A program made the position numbers and the translations under genes. 64,000 nt of DNA from Taibaiella soli (GTDB lineage Bacteria; Bacteroidota; Bacteroidia; Chitinophagales; Chitinophagaceae). The notes under the pieces are model-generated. The model ran no database searches, was not told the origin of the DNA, and saw nothing but the letters and a program-made list of their open reading frames with translations. Below are positions 27,602 through 36,353 of the stretch, in pieces (positions within the stretch are counted from its first letter, which is position 1; the number at the start of each line of letters is the position of its first letter). The stretch spans positions 147,606-211,605 of the forward strand of contig NZ_QKTW01000025.1 of assembly GCF_003236175.1 (NCBI RefSeq), read 5' to 3'.

Positions 27602-28347
27602 TGAACCGAATTCTCAGCATATTATTCTTCGTTTTTTGCAGCGTTGTATGTTTCGCGAGTGCGGACATAAATCCGGTCTGGCAGAAAGCGAATAATTTTT
27701 ACCAACAAAAACAATACGACAGCGCTATTGTTTATTATCAGCAACTGGCAGCTTCGCAACCCACTAATGCACCACTATACTACAATCTGGGCAATGCATT
27801 TTACCGGAGCAATAAAGTAGGCGCAGCGGTACTCAATTTTGAACGTGCCCTCCGCATTGATCCAGACTACTCAGCCGCCGCGGATAATCTCACACTTACG
27901 CAAAGCCGTATCGCAAATAAGATTACTCCGATACCGGAAATATTTTTCGTAAGCTGGTGGAAAAATTTTACCGGCGCGACGCACGCGAATGCCACCGCAA
28001 TGATCAGTTTATTGCTGTTTATTGTCCTGATCGGTATCTTGTTGCTGAACCGTTTTCAGAAACCTCAATGGCTGCGCGGTCAAATGATTGGCGGTTTGGC
28101 GGTAATCTGGTTGTGTTCACTCATCATCTCCATACAGTCAGCTGTAAATGCACATTCACGTGACGCCGCAGTAGTCATGCAAAGCGATGCGCCGATGATG
28201 ACGAGCAACCAGCAAACAAAAACACAAAGCCTGATTCCGGAAGGCACTACCGTTAAAATCGTTTCAGTAAAATCAGGATGGATTGAAGTGCAGTTGCCCG
28301 ACGGCCGCACCGGATGGCTGGTAGAAACAGCACTGGAGCGTATATGA
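27601..28347 (+). CDS. batE: BatE-like TPR/SH3 membrane protein
   Basis: 248 aa. Signal peptide, TPR units at about 25-105 (ANNFYQQKQYDSAIVYYQQL, YYNLGNAFYRSNKVGAAVLN), two membrane helices (about 133-152 and 160-182) and a C-terminal SH3-like domain (about 205-245, ending GRTGWLVETALERI). The order matches BatE. It starts on the last base of the batD stop (TAATG), so coupling is strong. Role inferred from family: envelope or oxidative-stress tolerance. Confidence 0.88.
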   Translation: MNRILSILFFVFCSVVCFASADINPVWQKANNFYQQKQYDSAIVYYQQLAASQPTNAPLYYNLGNAFYRSNKVGAAVLNFERALRIDPDYSAAADNLTLTQSRIANKITPIPEIFFVSWWKNFTGATHANATAMISLLLFIVLIGILLLNRFQKPQWLRGQMIGGLAVIWLCSLIISIQSAVNAHSRDAAVVMQSDAPMMTSNQQTKTQSLIPEGTTVKIVSVKSGWIEVQLPDGRTGWLVETALERI

Positions 28348-28408
28348 GGATAACGCAGCTGATTGTGATAGAATATGGTAATTTTGTGTTGGTCAAATTG
28401 TGATTTGT

Positions 28409-29032
28409 ATGGCTTTCGTAAAAATGCCCTGGTACCTCAAGATATTGTTTCCGCGAGGTCTTACATGGAAAATTCCGAAAGGAAATAAACCGACGGTTTA
28501 CCTGACATTTGACGACGGTCCGCACCCTACAATTACACCGTTTGTACTCGATCGTTTGCAACAGCACGACGCAAAAGCTACTTTCTTTTGTATTGGTAAA
28601 AATGTAGTAGAACACCCGGAGGTATACCAACGTATTTTAGACGAAGGACATACTGTTGGCAATCATACGCAAAACCACAAGAATGGCTGGAAAACGGATA
28701 CAGACGAATACATTCGCAATATCATAGAAGCCGCAAAGCATATCGACAGCAAATTGTTTCGTCCGCCATATGGACGCATCAAATATCCGCAGGCGAAATT
28801 TTTGTTACAGGCAAATCCGCCGTGGAAGATCATTATGTGGGGTGTACTCAGTGAGGATTATGACCAGCAGATTACACCCGAACAATGTTTAAAAAACGTA
28901 CTCATGCATATTGAACCCGGATCTATCGTTGTATTTCACGACAGCGAAAAAGCCTGGGACCGCCTGAGCTACGCATTACCAAGGGTATTGCAGTTTTGTA
29001 AGGAAAAAAACTGGACAACAGGCCTACTCTAG
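28409..29032 (+). CDS. Polysaccharide deacetylase (NodB/CE4 family)
   Basis: About 207 aa from ATG 28409 (a GTG at 28400 would add three residues). CE4 motifs in order: TFDDGPHP (metal Asp), GNHTQNH (metal His pair), RPPYGRIKYPQ, and a late SIVVFHDSEKA. These enzymes remove acetyl groups from GlcNAc-type polymers such as peptidoglycan or chitin oligomers. No signal peptide is obvious, though the N-terminus is hydrophobic. The stop (TAG) lies in a family-B repeat, which also ends the protein with GLL. Confidence 0.9.
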   Translation: MAFVKMPWYLKILFPRGLTWKIPKGNKPTVYLTFDDGPHPTITPFVLDRLQQHDAKATFFCIGKNVVEHPEVYQRILDEGHTVGNHTQNHKNGWKTDTDEYIRNIIEAAKHIDSKLFRPPYGRIKYPQAKFLLQANPPWKIIMWGVLSEDYDQQITPEQCLKNVLMHIEPGSIVVFHDSEKAWDRLSYALPRVLQFCKEKNWTTGLL

Positions 29033-29104
29033 CTCCTCCGAAGGACGAGAACACCCATCGCAAAGGCAACTCTTATTATTATGTTTCGACTCCGCTCAAC
29101 ATGA
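29029..29104 (+). repeat. Family-B (inverted) and family-E (inverted) repeats
   Basis: 29029-29056: TCTAGCTCCTCCGAAGGACG then AGAACACC, an inverted B copy containing the deacetylase stop. 29081-29104: ATGTTTCGACTCCGCTCAAC, the inverted form of the E copy at 23105. Confidence 0.65.
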
Positions 29105-29182
29105 TAAATGCGAGCAAGACAAATATTGCGAACTCACAACTCACCACTCACTTTTAGCTTTTGAATTTTGACTTTTTAGAAA

Positions 29183-29947
29183 ATGACATTAGTAGATACA
29201 CATACACACTTATACGACGAACAGCTGACGGCTGATCCGCAGCAGATACAACGCGCTATTGAGGCCGGCGTCACCAAAATGTACATGCCAAATTGCGATA
29301 GTAGTACGATTGAAGGCATGCTGGCAATGGAAACAGCATATCCCCAAAATTGTTTTCCGATGATGGGATTGCATCCGGTTTACGTAAAAGAAAACTACAA
29401 AGATGAACTCACCATTGTGGAAAACTGGCTGAGTAAACGAAAATTTGCCGGCGTTGGTGAAATAGGATTGGATTACTATTGGGATAAGACCTTTGTACCG
29501 CAGCAGAAAGAGGCTTTTGAACAACAGATCGACTGGGCGCTGCAATATGATCTTCCTATCATCATCCACAGTCGCGAATCGACCGCAGATTGTATTGAGA
29601 TCGTTCGCAAGAAACAAAACGGTAAGCTGCGTGGCATTTTCCATTGTTTTAGCGGCACATTGGAAGAAGCAAAACAAATTCAGGAGCTGGGATTTTATCT
29701 GGGCATCGGCGGTGTCGTCACTTTTAAGAAAAGTACCCTACCGGAAATTGTTCGTGAAATGCCTTTGGAAACTTTGGTGCTGGAAACAGATGCGCCTTAT
29801 CTGGCGCCGGTTCCGTACCGCGGCAAACGTAATGAAAGCAGTTATATTCCCCTCATCGCGATGACTATCGCCACCATCAAACAGGTAGGTCTGGATGAAA
29901 TTTCTGCGATCACAAATAAAAATGCCGAAAAAATATTCTCTATGTAA
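29183..29947 (+). CDS. tatD: TatD-family hydrolase
   Basis: 254 aa, full canonical length. Motifs: VDTHTHLYD (metal ligands), GLHPVYVKE, GVGEIGLDYYW (bridging Glu), PIIIHSRES, GIFHCFSGT and LETDAPYLAPVPYRGKRNES. It is a two-metal hydrolase linked to DNase activity and quality control. This is the standard TatD; the shorter protein at 4477 is a paralog. tRNA-Ser follows within 35 bases on the same strand but with its own promoter-like box. Confidence 0.95.
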   Translation: MTLVDTHTHLYDEQLTADPQQIQRAIEAGVTKMYMPNCDSSTIEGMLAMETAYPQNCFPMMGLHPVYVKENYKDELTIVENWLSKRKFAGVGEIGLDYYWDKTFVPQQKEAFEQQIDWALQYDLPIIIHSRESTADCIEIVRKKQNGKLRGIFHCFSGTLEEAKQIQELGFYLGIGGVVTFKKSTLPEIVREMPLETLVLETDAPYLAPVPYRGKRNESSYIPLIAMTIATIKQVGLDEISAITNKNAEKIFSM

Positions 29948-29959
29948 AAATGATTTTAC

Positions 29960-29967
29960 TATTTTTG
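29960..29967 (+). promoter_or_regulatory. Putative -7 box of the tRNA-Ser gene
   Basis: TATTTTTG matches TAnnTTTG exactly and ends 13 bases before the tRNA. No clear TTTG partner was found upstream. Confidence 0.4.
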
Positions 29968-29980
29968 CAGCCCTCAACCA

Positions 29981-30067
29981 GGAGACGTGTCCGAGTGGTT
30001 GAAGGAGCACGCCTGGAAAGTGTGTATACGGGAAACTGTATCGCGAGTTCGAATCTCGCCGTCTCCG
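29981..30067 (+). tRNA. tRNA-Ser (GGA)
   Basis: The acceptor stem GGAGACG pairs with CGTCTCC (30060-30066), with G as discriminator base. The anticodon stem CACGC/GTGTG carries loop CTGGAAA, so the anticodon is GGA. A long variable arm (around ATAC/GTAT), typical of serine tRNA, and T-arm GCGAG-TTCGAAT-CTCGC follow. No CCA is encoded. Confidence 0.97.
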
Positions 30068-30076
30068 CTGAAAAGC

Positions 30077-30112
30077 AAAACGCTGCAAGTGAAATACTTG
30101 CAGCGTTTTTTT
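30077..30112 (+). terminator. Terminator of the tRNA-Ser transcript
   Basis: Perfect stem AACGCTGCAAGT/ACTTGCAGCGTT with loop GAAAT and at least seven T. Confidence 0.9.
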
Positions 30113-30163
30113 ATGTCTTTAACATATCATCTTGGAACCGTGGCACGCTACGGCTCTACAATA

Positions 30164-31885
30164 TCAAAACTTAAAATCAATCTTATATTTTTCCACATAA
30201 TCATCCACAGCGGCACCGATCGTAGGATAAAAAATGTCCGTTCCCAAAACTGGTAATAACTCAAAACGTTTGAGTTTGTCTTTGACTGGATCTTTCATCT
30301 CGGCAAGATGTAACTCAATTCCGGATTCATCCAATGCTTTTTTCAATTCAATGAGCATATCCGCAGAAGTTACATCTACGCTGGTAACAGGTTCTGCGGC
30401 GACAATTACTTGTTTCACCGGGGTTGGAGACGCTGCTATCGCGTTAATCACTTCTTTCTGAAAACGTGCTGCGTTTGCAAAAAACAATGGCGCATCCCAG
30501 CGGAACAATAGCAATCCAGGAATCAATCGCGCATCTGGATATCGCTTTAGATCATGATAACCTCTTATCCCTGTTACACGCCCCAGCACGGCATGATGCG
30601 GGCGCCATCCATCCCACAGAAATTCTATTACAGCGATGACTATTGCCAATCCTATACCTGTGACGGCACCAAAGACAGCAACGCCCAAAAAGCAGACGAT
30701 CGATAACCAGAATTCCCATTGCTGAATACGAAAAATCCGCCGGAGGTCACCAATTTCAAAAAGCCCGATAGCCGAAGAAATTACAACCGCTGCAAGAGCA
30801 CTATTAGGTAAGTGCTTTAATAGATCAGCTCCGAACAATAACAATAGTGCTACAGAAACCGCACCAACAACGCCGGTAAGCTGCGTTTTTGCTCCTGATG
30901 CTTCTGCAACAGGCGTACGGGAAGAACTACTGCTGACTGGAAATCCCTGAAAAAAGCCAGCCGCAAAATTTGCAGCACCCAAACCAATCATCTCCTGATT
31001 CGGATCAACATGCATCTTGGTTTTAATGGCATAAATGCGAGACAATACACTGGTGTCTGCAAAAGCTACCAAAGCAACCGCGCATCCACCGATGACCACA
31101 TCCTGCATATCCGTCCAGGGGATAATTGGTAAAGTAAAAGCCGGTAACCCTTGCGGCAGTGATCCCAAAACCTTCACTCCCCAATTCTCCCCAAGATGAA
31201 AAATACCGGTTACTATCGTTGCACTGATAACCGCCAATAAAATTCCAGGCACACGTTTATAGCGTTTTAGAAACATGATAATTGCCAGCGTGCTAAAACC
31301 AATTATCGTAGCAGCCAGATTTACTTTCCCCTCAACAATGGAACGGCCAATGGAAATAGTATTTCTAAGCGGTCCGCTGCTGTCTATGGAAAACCCCAGC
31401 ATTTTCGGAAGCTGACTTATGAGCACAGTGAGTGCAATCCCGTTCATATAACCATAGCGAATAGGCTTCGAAAGCAGATCTGTAATAAATCCCAATCGCA
31501 ACAAACCAGCGGCAATGCATACAGTACCAGTTACCAACGCCATCATGCCTGCCAGTGCTATAGCTTTTGCAGGATCGCCCGCCGACAATGGAAGCAAAAC
31601 AGCAAGAATAATTGCAGCGAGGGATGAATCAGGACCTAATACCATAATACGACTCGGACCAAACAGCGCATAAGCAAGGAGCGGTATGATCGTAGCATAC
31701 AGCCCGCAAATGCCTGGCAATCCCGATGCCTCAGCATACGCAATACCAACGGGCACCAACATAGTGGTAAGTACCAACCCTGCTGTGACATCACTTGTAA
31801 GCCACGACAATTTATAATTGAGGAAAGCTTGAAGACCAGGAAGCCATCGTCTCCAGCCGTTTGCGGATGAGGGTGTCGGTTTCAT
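30164..31885 (-). CDS. SulP-family anion transporter with STAS domain
   Basis: About 573 aa from ATG 31885 (MKPTPSSANGW); the frame extends through an ATG at 31942 and a TTG at 31960, so the start is uncertain. Multiple membrane helices (about 20-405 from this start) contain family segments: SDVTAGLVLTTMLVPVGIAYAEASGLPGICGLYA-like text, FALFGPSRIMVLGPDSS-type text and QGFPVSSSSSRTPVAEASGAKTQ. A C-terminal STAS domain (about 450-570) ends it. SulP proteins import sulfate, bicarbonate or dicarboxylates; which one is unknown. Monocistronic. Confidence 0.93.
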   Translation of the reverse strand: MKPTPSSANGWRRWLPGLQAFLNYKLSWLTSDVTAGLVLTTMLVPVGIAYAEASGLPGICGLYATIIPLLAYALFGPSRIMVLGPDSSLAAIILAVLLPLSAGDPAKAIALAGMMALVTGTVCIAAGLLRLGFITDLLSKPIRYGYMNGIALTVLISQLPKMLGFSIDSSGPLRNTISIGRSIVEGKVNLAATIIGFSTLAIIMFLKRYKRVPGILLAVISATIVTGIFHLGENWGVKVLGSLPQGLPAFTLPIIPWTDMQDVVIGGCAVALVAFADTSVLSRIYAIKTKMHVDPNQEMIGLGAANFAAGFFQGFPVSSSSSRTPVAEASGAKTQLTGVVGAVSVALLLLFGADLLKHLPNSALAAVVISSAIGLFEIGDLRRIFRIQQWEFWLSIVCFLGVAVFGAVTGIGLAIVIAVIEFLWDGWRPHHAVLGRVTGIRGYHDLKRYPDARLIPGLLLFRWDAPLFFANAARFQKEVINAIAASPTPVKQVIVAAEPVTSVDVTSADMLIELKKALDESGIELHLAEMKDPVKDKLKRFELLPVLGTDIFYPTIGAAVDDYVEKYKIDFKF

Positions 31886-31979
31886 TAACTGTTCTGGTTT
31901 TATGAGCAATACTTGAACATTCAGTTGCTTTCGACCACACATTAATCCAAATCGAATCAAACCTTAAGTTAATAAAAAA

Positions 31980-32168
31980 CTATGGTATGTTATTTTCTTC
32001 AAATGCATATATACCCGCCGATGCTATCAGGAGAAGTAGCATGCTACATCCCCACGCTATGAGTACAAAATACAAAGAACCAGTTTTTCTCCTCCCCCAA
32101 CCCCGCAGAAATACCTGTATTCTAAATCCGGTAGATTTGCGCAGCTGATGATCATCGATATGGATCAT
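31980..32168 (-). CDS. Possible small membrane protein
   Basis: 62 aa: a basic N-terminus (about 1-30) and one strong hydrophobic helix (about 32-55, YFVLIAWGCSMLLLLIASAG), then a short acidic end. It sits just upstream of the SulP gene on the same strand. The hydrophobic segment makes it more credible than random, but there is no homology evidence. Confidence 0.3.
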   Translation of the reverse strand: MIHIDDHQLRKSTGFRIQVFLRGWGRRKTGSLYFVLIAWGCSMLLLLIASAGIYAFEENNIP

Positions 32169-32220
32169 TTTTGTGTGGAGATCTCAACCAAATATTCTTT
32201 CACCAAAAACAATTATCATC

Positions 32221-32679
32221 ATGGCCAATACAGCCACGGCTACTACTCACGTAGCTCAATCCTCTGCAACCGCCCACATCGGTCTTTTCCCACTGGCACT
32301 GCAAATCGGTAGCGGTGCTCCAGGCGCTCAAAAATTTGATGTACACCTGTTAGTAAATACACCTGACGAAACTATAACTGGTTTCGGCAATATCACACAG
32401 GCTACTAACCCGCCACTGAACATCAACACCAAACTGGAAGGTACTTTCACATACATGACGGTAATGCCTAAAAACACCAGCGTACTCATCATGGCTAAAG
32501 GCTACCCGGTAATTAACTGGCCTGCTCATGGCGGTATCGGTCCGGTGCTGATGCCAATCGTGGATCTGCAAATCGTTCTGGAAAACGGTTGGGGTTCAGG
32601 TGTTGCTAATTACAAATATCAGGACGCAAACGGCACCTGGCATTCTGTTCAGGATGTTCCTGTGAAAATGTTGTCCTAA
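32221..32679 (+). CDS. DUF1842-type protein
   Basis: 152 aa from ATG 32221. No signal peptide. The text HIGLFPLALQIGSG-GAPGAQKFDVHLLVNTP, GNITQATNPPLNINTKLEG and FTYMTVMPKNTSVLIMAKGYP matches my memory of DUF1842 domains, small beta-rich proteins of unknown function. Its codon choice looks cleaner and more GC-regular than nearby genes, suggesting high expression. Own terminator; monocistronic. Confidence 0.75.
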   Translation: MANTATATTHVAQSSATAHIGLFPLALQIGSGAPGAQKFDVHLLVNTPDETITGFGNITQATNPPLNINTKLEGTFTYMTVMPKNTSVLIMAKGYPVINWPAHGGIGPVLMPIVDLQIVLENGWGSGVANYKYQDANGTWHSVQDVPVKMLS

Positions 32680-32748
32680 GCATAAAGTCTGTCTGGCAGG
32701 GATTAATCCCAGCCACTCATTAGCATGATTTAAAAATGAACACAGCAA

Positions 32749-32775
32749 GACGCCGCCTTTCCAGGTGGCGTTTCT
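32749..32775 (+). terminator. Terminator of the DUF1842 gene
   Basis: Stem ACGCCGCCT/AGGTGGCGT with a short loop, then TTTCTTT. Confidence 0.75.
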
Positions 32776-32790
32776 TTATGCCCCATTTAT

Positions 32791-33014
32791 CCCATCCCTT
32801 AAGGGAGCCTTAGCGCAAGTAATTTTTTACCCTTTGCACTGAGCGTTGGTGCTGCTATAAAACTTTGTTGCGTCGCACTCTTCAACGCCTTATATACTCC
32901 TGAGCTTAAAAAAGAAAATGGTCGGACGACTCAAAGTCGTCCGACCATTTTCTCTTTCATTATTTAAGAATAAGGTGAAATACTCGCGCTAAAACTCCCT
33001 TTAGGGATGGGATG
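32791..33014. repeat. Composite repeat: A, D, perfect palindrome C, inverted A
   Basis: 32791-32821 is a family-A copy and 32981-33014 an inverted family-A copy, about 160 bp apart. Between them lie a family-D relative (32853-32895, TTGTTGCGTCGCACTC) and a perfect 41-base palindrome (32913-32953: 19-bp arms GAAAATGGTCGGACGACT-type, loop CAA). The symmetric layout resembles a miniature mobile element. No gene inside. Confidence 0.65.
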
Positions 33015-33022
33015 TTTGTTGT

Positions 33023-33049
33023 AAAAAAGGCGCGGTAGAAACCGCGCCA
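33023..33049 (-). terminator. Terminator of the RND pump gene
   Basis: On the minus strand GGCGCGGTTTCTACCGCGCC is followed by six T, 40-65 bases past the stop. Confidence 0.85.
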
Positions 33050-33088
33050 CTGTAACTATGAACCTATGAATATTTATTAAGCCGAACG

Positions 33089-36000
33089 TTATTTGCCTGC
33101 TCTTCTCTGTTGTCTTCTGGCATCACGATTGTGAATGATCTTATGTGCCACCGTATAAATAATCGGCAAGATCAGAAGTGTAAGAATCGTAGACGTCACC
33201 AGACCTCCGATCACAACAGTAGCGAGCGGCTTCTGTGATTCCGAACCAATACCAGAGCTGAATGCAGCTGGCGACAAACCAATCGCAGCCATCAGGGCCG
33301 TCATTACAACCGGTCGTACTCTGGACACCACCCCTTCGTGAATCGCTTTATGCAAAGGCATCTTGGCCTCCAGGTTGTGTCGGAACTGTGTAATCAAAAT
33401 CACACCATCCTGCACACAAATACCTGCCAGCGCAATGAAACCGATACCCGCAGAAATGCTAAAATTCATTCCACGTAAGTGCAGTGCCAGAATACCGCCG
33501 ATGAGCGCGAAAGGCACGTCCATCAATACAATTACCGCATCTTTTACATTGCCGAAAGCAACAAATAGCAGGATGAAGATCATCAGCAAACAAACCGGAA
33601 CTACGGTAGCCAATGTATGTTGCGCACGTTGCTGGTTTTCAAATTCACCATTCCACGCAATGCTATAATCATCTGGCAGCTTCAGTTTCTGTCCAATCAC
33701 CTTCTGACATTCCATAATGGTACTACCAAGATCGCGATCACGAACGCTGAATTTTACACCGATGTAACGACTATTGTTATCACGGTAGATAAACGCAGGA
33801 CCTGTAATCTTGCGGATCTCAGCGATATTTTTGAGCGGCACACGCGTACCACTTCCGGTAGGCACCATCAGACTTTCAATCTTGGAATCTTCATCTCTGT
33901 ATTCTTTCTGATAACGGATACGGATGTCAAAACGTTTTTCATTATCGTACAAAGTAGTAGCGGCTTTACCACCCAGCGCCATCTCAATAATTGAATTGGC
34001 ATCCGTTACATTCACGCCATAAAGCGCCATTTTTTCCTGATCCAGTTCAATGCGAAACTCAGGCTGGCCTTCTACTTTAAACTCACCGAGGTCAGCTACA
34101 CCCGGAATTGTTTTGAGAATTTCCTGCGCCTCTTTCGATTTTTGCTCCAGCATTTTTACATCCGGACCAAATATTTTCAGCGCATTTTCCGCCGGAACAC
34201 CCGCTACAGCTTCTGCTACGTTATCGCTGATTGGCTGCGCAAAGTTGAACACGATGCCCGGATAGGCCATCAATTTCCTATTCATCTGTTCCGACAATTC
34301 ATCCATCGAAATCTTTCGCTTCCACTCTTTTTTAGGATAGAGATCAACCGCTATCTGCACATTGGCAAAGCCTTTCGGGTCGGTACCATCATTCGTACGA
34401 CCAATTTGCACCAACACATTTCTCACTTCCGGAAATGATTTCAGCACCTCATACATTTTCCGCGATATCTCGTACGAACTATTCAGCGAAGAATTGATCG
34501 GTAATTGAGCAGTAATCCACAAGGCACCTTCATTAAGTTTCGGCAAAAACTCTGTTCCTAAAAACCTTGTGGAGAAAAATGTGAGGGACATTACTGCGAA
34601 GGCCACAATCAAACTACCTTTCCAAAAACGCAACGTAAACGCTGCTGCTTTGTCTACTAATCTTTCAAGACCAATAACGATTGGATTATGCTTTTCACGC
34701 ACATTCTTGCGAAGCAAAATGCTAGACAAAGCGGGCACTAAAGTGAGTGTATAAATTAATGAACCAAGCAACGCAAAACCTAATGTATAAGCCAGCGGCG
34801 CAAACATTTTACCTTCTACTTTCTGGAAAGCGAAAATCGGTAACAGACAAGTGATGATGATCAATTTCGAGAAGAAGATTGCCTTTGCTTTTTCAGTGGC
34901 AACTGTTTTAAATGCACCGAGTTTAATGAGCTTGTTGTACTTCTCCATACCCATTTCCCGCGACATATGATCCATCGCCACAAAAATCCCTTCCACCATT
35001 ACCACGGCGCCATCAATGATGATACCAAAGTCTACCGCCCCCATCGATAGCAAGTTTGCCGTCATGCCTTTCAGCTTCAGACAAGTAAACGCAAATAGCA
35101 ACGCCAGCGGGATAATCATCGCCACAATCAACGTCGTTCGCCATTCCGCCATGAAAAGAAACACCACAACGGTTACGAGAATAATGCCTTCAATCAGGTT
35201 GTGGATAACGGTTTCGGTACAGAAATCCATCAGCGTTGTGCGATCATAAAACGGCACAATCCTTACATCTTGCTTCGCTAATTTTTTATTAAGCTGATCT
35301 ACTTTTTCATGAATGGCGTCCAAGACTTTTCGCTGGTTCTCACCTTTACGCATTACCAGAATACCTTCTACCACATCGTCTTGGTCGTTCCTTGAAACAC
35401 GTCCCAATCGCGGTTTTCCCGCTTCTTTTACTTCCGCCACATTTTTTACAAGAATCGGAACATCATTCAGATTGGTGATGATAATATTTTTGATCTCATC
35501 AATATTGTTCAGCAAACCAATACCGCGCACCACGAAAGCCTGGCCGTTCTTTTCGATCACGTCACCGCCAACATTGATGTTACTTTTGTTCACCGCATTG
35601 TACACATCAAGCGCCGTTAAGCCGTACTGCATGAGCATGTCAGGATTTACGCTGATCTCAAATATCTTTTCTTCGCCACCAAAACTATTCACATCGGCGA
35701 TACCAGATACAGACTTAAACTGCTTGTCCAAAAACCATTCTTGTATCGTCGTAAGATCACGCACAGACTTGGTAGGACTCTTCAGCGTATACCGGTAAAT
35801 TTCATCAGTTGGTCCATATGGGGGCTCAATTTCTGGTTTCACACCATCGGGAAGATCTGCATTTACGATACGGCTCAGTACTTGCTGGCGACCAAACGCA
35901 TCCTCTACATTGTCTTCAAAAATGATGCGGATGTATGACAAACCAAATGAGGAAACCGTACGAAGGTTTACTTTTTTCTGTACTGAATTTAATTCCGTTT

Positions 36001-36217
36001 CTAGCGGGATGGTTATGAATTTTTCTACTTCCTCAGCACTCCTGCCAGGCCATTGTGTAATCACAATAATCTGTGTATTAGTTACATCAGGAAAGGTTTC
36101 GATAGGCGTACTGCTATAGCAAAAAATGCCGATTACAGCCATTACAGCGGTAAAAAAGAAAATAAGATATCGATGTCTCAGCGAGAAATAGATAATCTGC
36201 TTGATAAACTTGTTCAT
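33089..36217 (-). CDS. czcA: Heavy-metal efflux RND pump (CzcA/CusA family)
   Basis: 1042 aa, full RND length with 12 expected membrane helices and two large periplasmic loops. The N-terminus (SLRHRYLIFF, TNTQIIVITQWPGRSAEEVEKFIT) is typical of the heavy-metal RND group. TM4 carries DFGIIIDGAVVMVE, with the Asp-Asp-Glu layout of CzcA-like divalent-cation (Co/Zn/Cd) pumps rather than the A-x-x-x-D of E. coli CusA. No periplasmic adaptor or outer-membrane channel gene is adjacent, so partners must be encoded elsewhere. The neighbours (HMA proteins, AraC sensor, Met-rich protein) make it part of a metal-resistance island. Confidence 0.95.
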   Translation of the reverse strand: MNKFIKQIIYFSLRHRYLIFFFTAVMAVIGIFCYSSTPIETFPDVTNTQIIVITQWPGRSAEEVEKFITIPLETELNSVQKKVNLRTVSSFGLSYIRIIFEDNVEDAFGRQQVLSRIVNADLPDGVKPEIEPPYGPTDEIYRYTLKSPTKSVRDLTTIQEWFLDKQFKSVSGIADVNSFGGEEKIFEISVNPDMLMQYGLTALDVYNAVNKSNINVGGDVIEKNGQAFVVRGIGLLNNIDEIKNIIITNLNDVPILVKNVAEVKEAGKPRLGRVSRNDQDDVVEGILVMRKGENQRKVLDAIHEKVDQLNKKLAKQDVRIVPFYDRTTLMDFCTETVIHNLIEGIILVTVVVFLFMAEWRTTLIVAMIIPLALLFAFTCLKLKGMTANLLSMGAVDFGIIIDGAVVMVEGIFVAMDHMSREMGMEKYNKLIKLGAFKTVATEKAKAIFFSKLIIITCLLPIFAFQKVEGKMFAPLAYTLGFALLGSLIYTLTLVPALSSILLRKNVREKHNPIVIGLERLVDKAAAFTLRFWKGSLIVAFAVMSLTFFSTRFLGTEFLPKLNEGALWITAQLPINSSLNSSYEISRKMYEVLKSFPEVRNVLVQIGRTNDGTDPKGFANVQIAVDLYPKKEWKRKISMDELSEQMNRKLMAYPGIVFNFAQPISDNVAEAVAGVPAENALKIFGPDVKMLEQKSKEAQEILKTIPGVADLGEFKVEGQPEFRIELDQEKMALYGVNVTDANSIIEMALGGKAATTLYDNEKRFDIRIRYQKEYRDEDSKIESLMVPTGSGTRVPLKNIAEIRKITGPAFIYRDNNSRYIGVKFSVRDRDLGSTIMECQKVIGQKLKLPDDYSIAWNGEFENQQRAQHTLATVVPVCLLMIFILLFVAFGNVKDAVIVLMDVPFALIGGILALHLRGMNFSISAGIGFIALAGICVQDGVILITQFRHNLEAKMPLHKAIHEGVVSRVRPVVMTALMAAIGLSPAAFSSGIGSESQKPLATVVIGGLVTSTILTLLILPIIYTVAHKIIHNRDARRQQRRAGK

Positions 36218-36278
36218 AAAAACGGATGCTTACCATAACTGTCGCCAGATATGGAACGTGGTTGTTTAATAATGGTTA

Positions 36279-36329
36279 ACTGCATATTGAATATAATAAT
36301 ATTATTCAATACATTAAAATACATGCAGT
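36279..36329. promoter_or_regulatory. Nested inverted repeats, candidate metal-regulator operator
   Basis: Outer arms ACTGCAT (36279-36285) and ATGCAGT (36323-36329) are perfectly complementary. Inside is a 25-base imperfect palindrome (36286-36310) with arms ATTGAATA/TATTCAAT. It lies between the divergent RND pump gene and the small Cys-rich frame, the expected place for an operator. Binding protein unknown. Confidence 0.45.
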
Positions 36330-36353
36330 CAGCAGAAAGAGGGACGAGATTTT

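Noticed and set aside
36286-36310. AT-rich palindrome as replication origin
   Set aside because: No DnaA-box cluster and no dnaA, dnaN or parAB nearby; an operator fits better.
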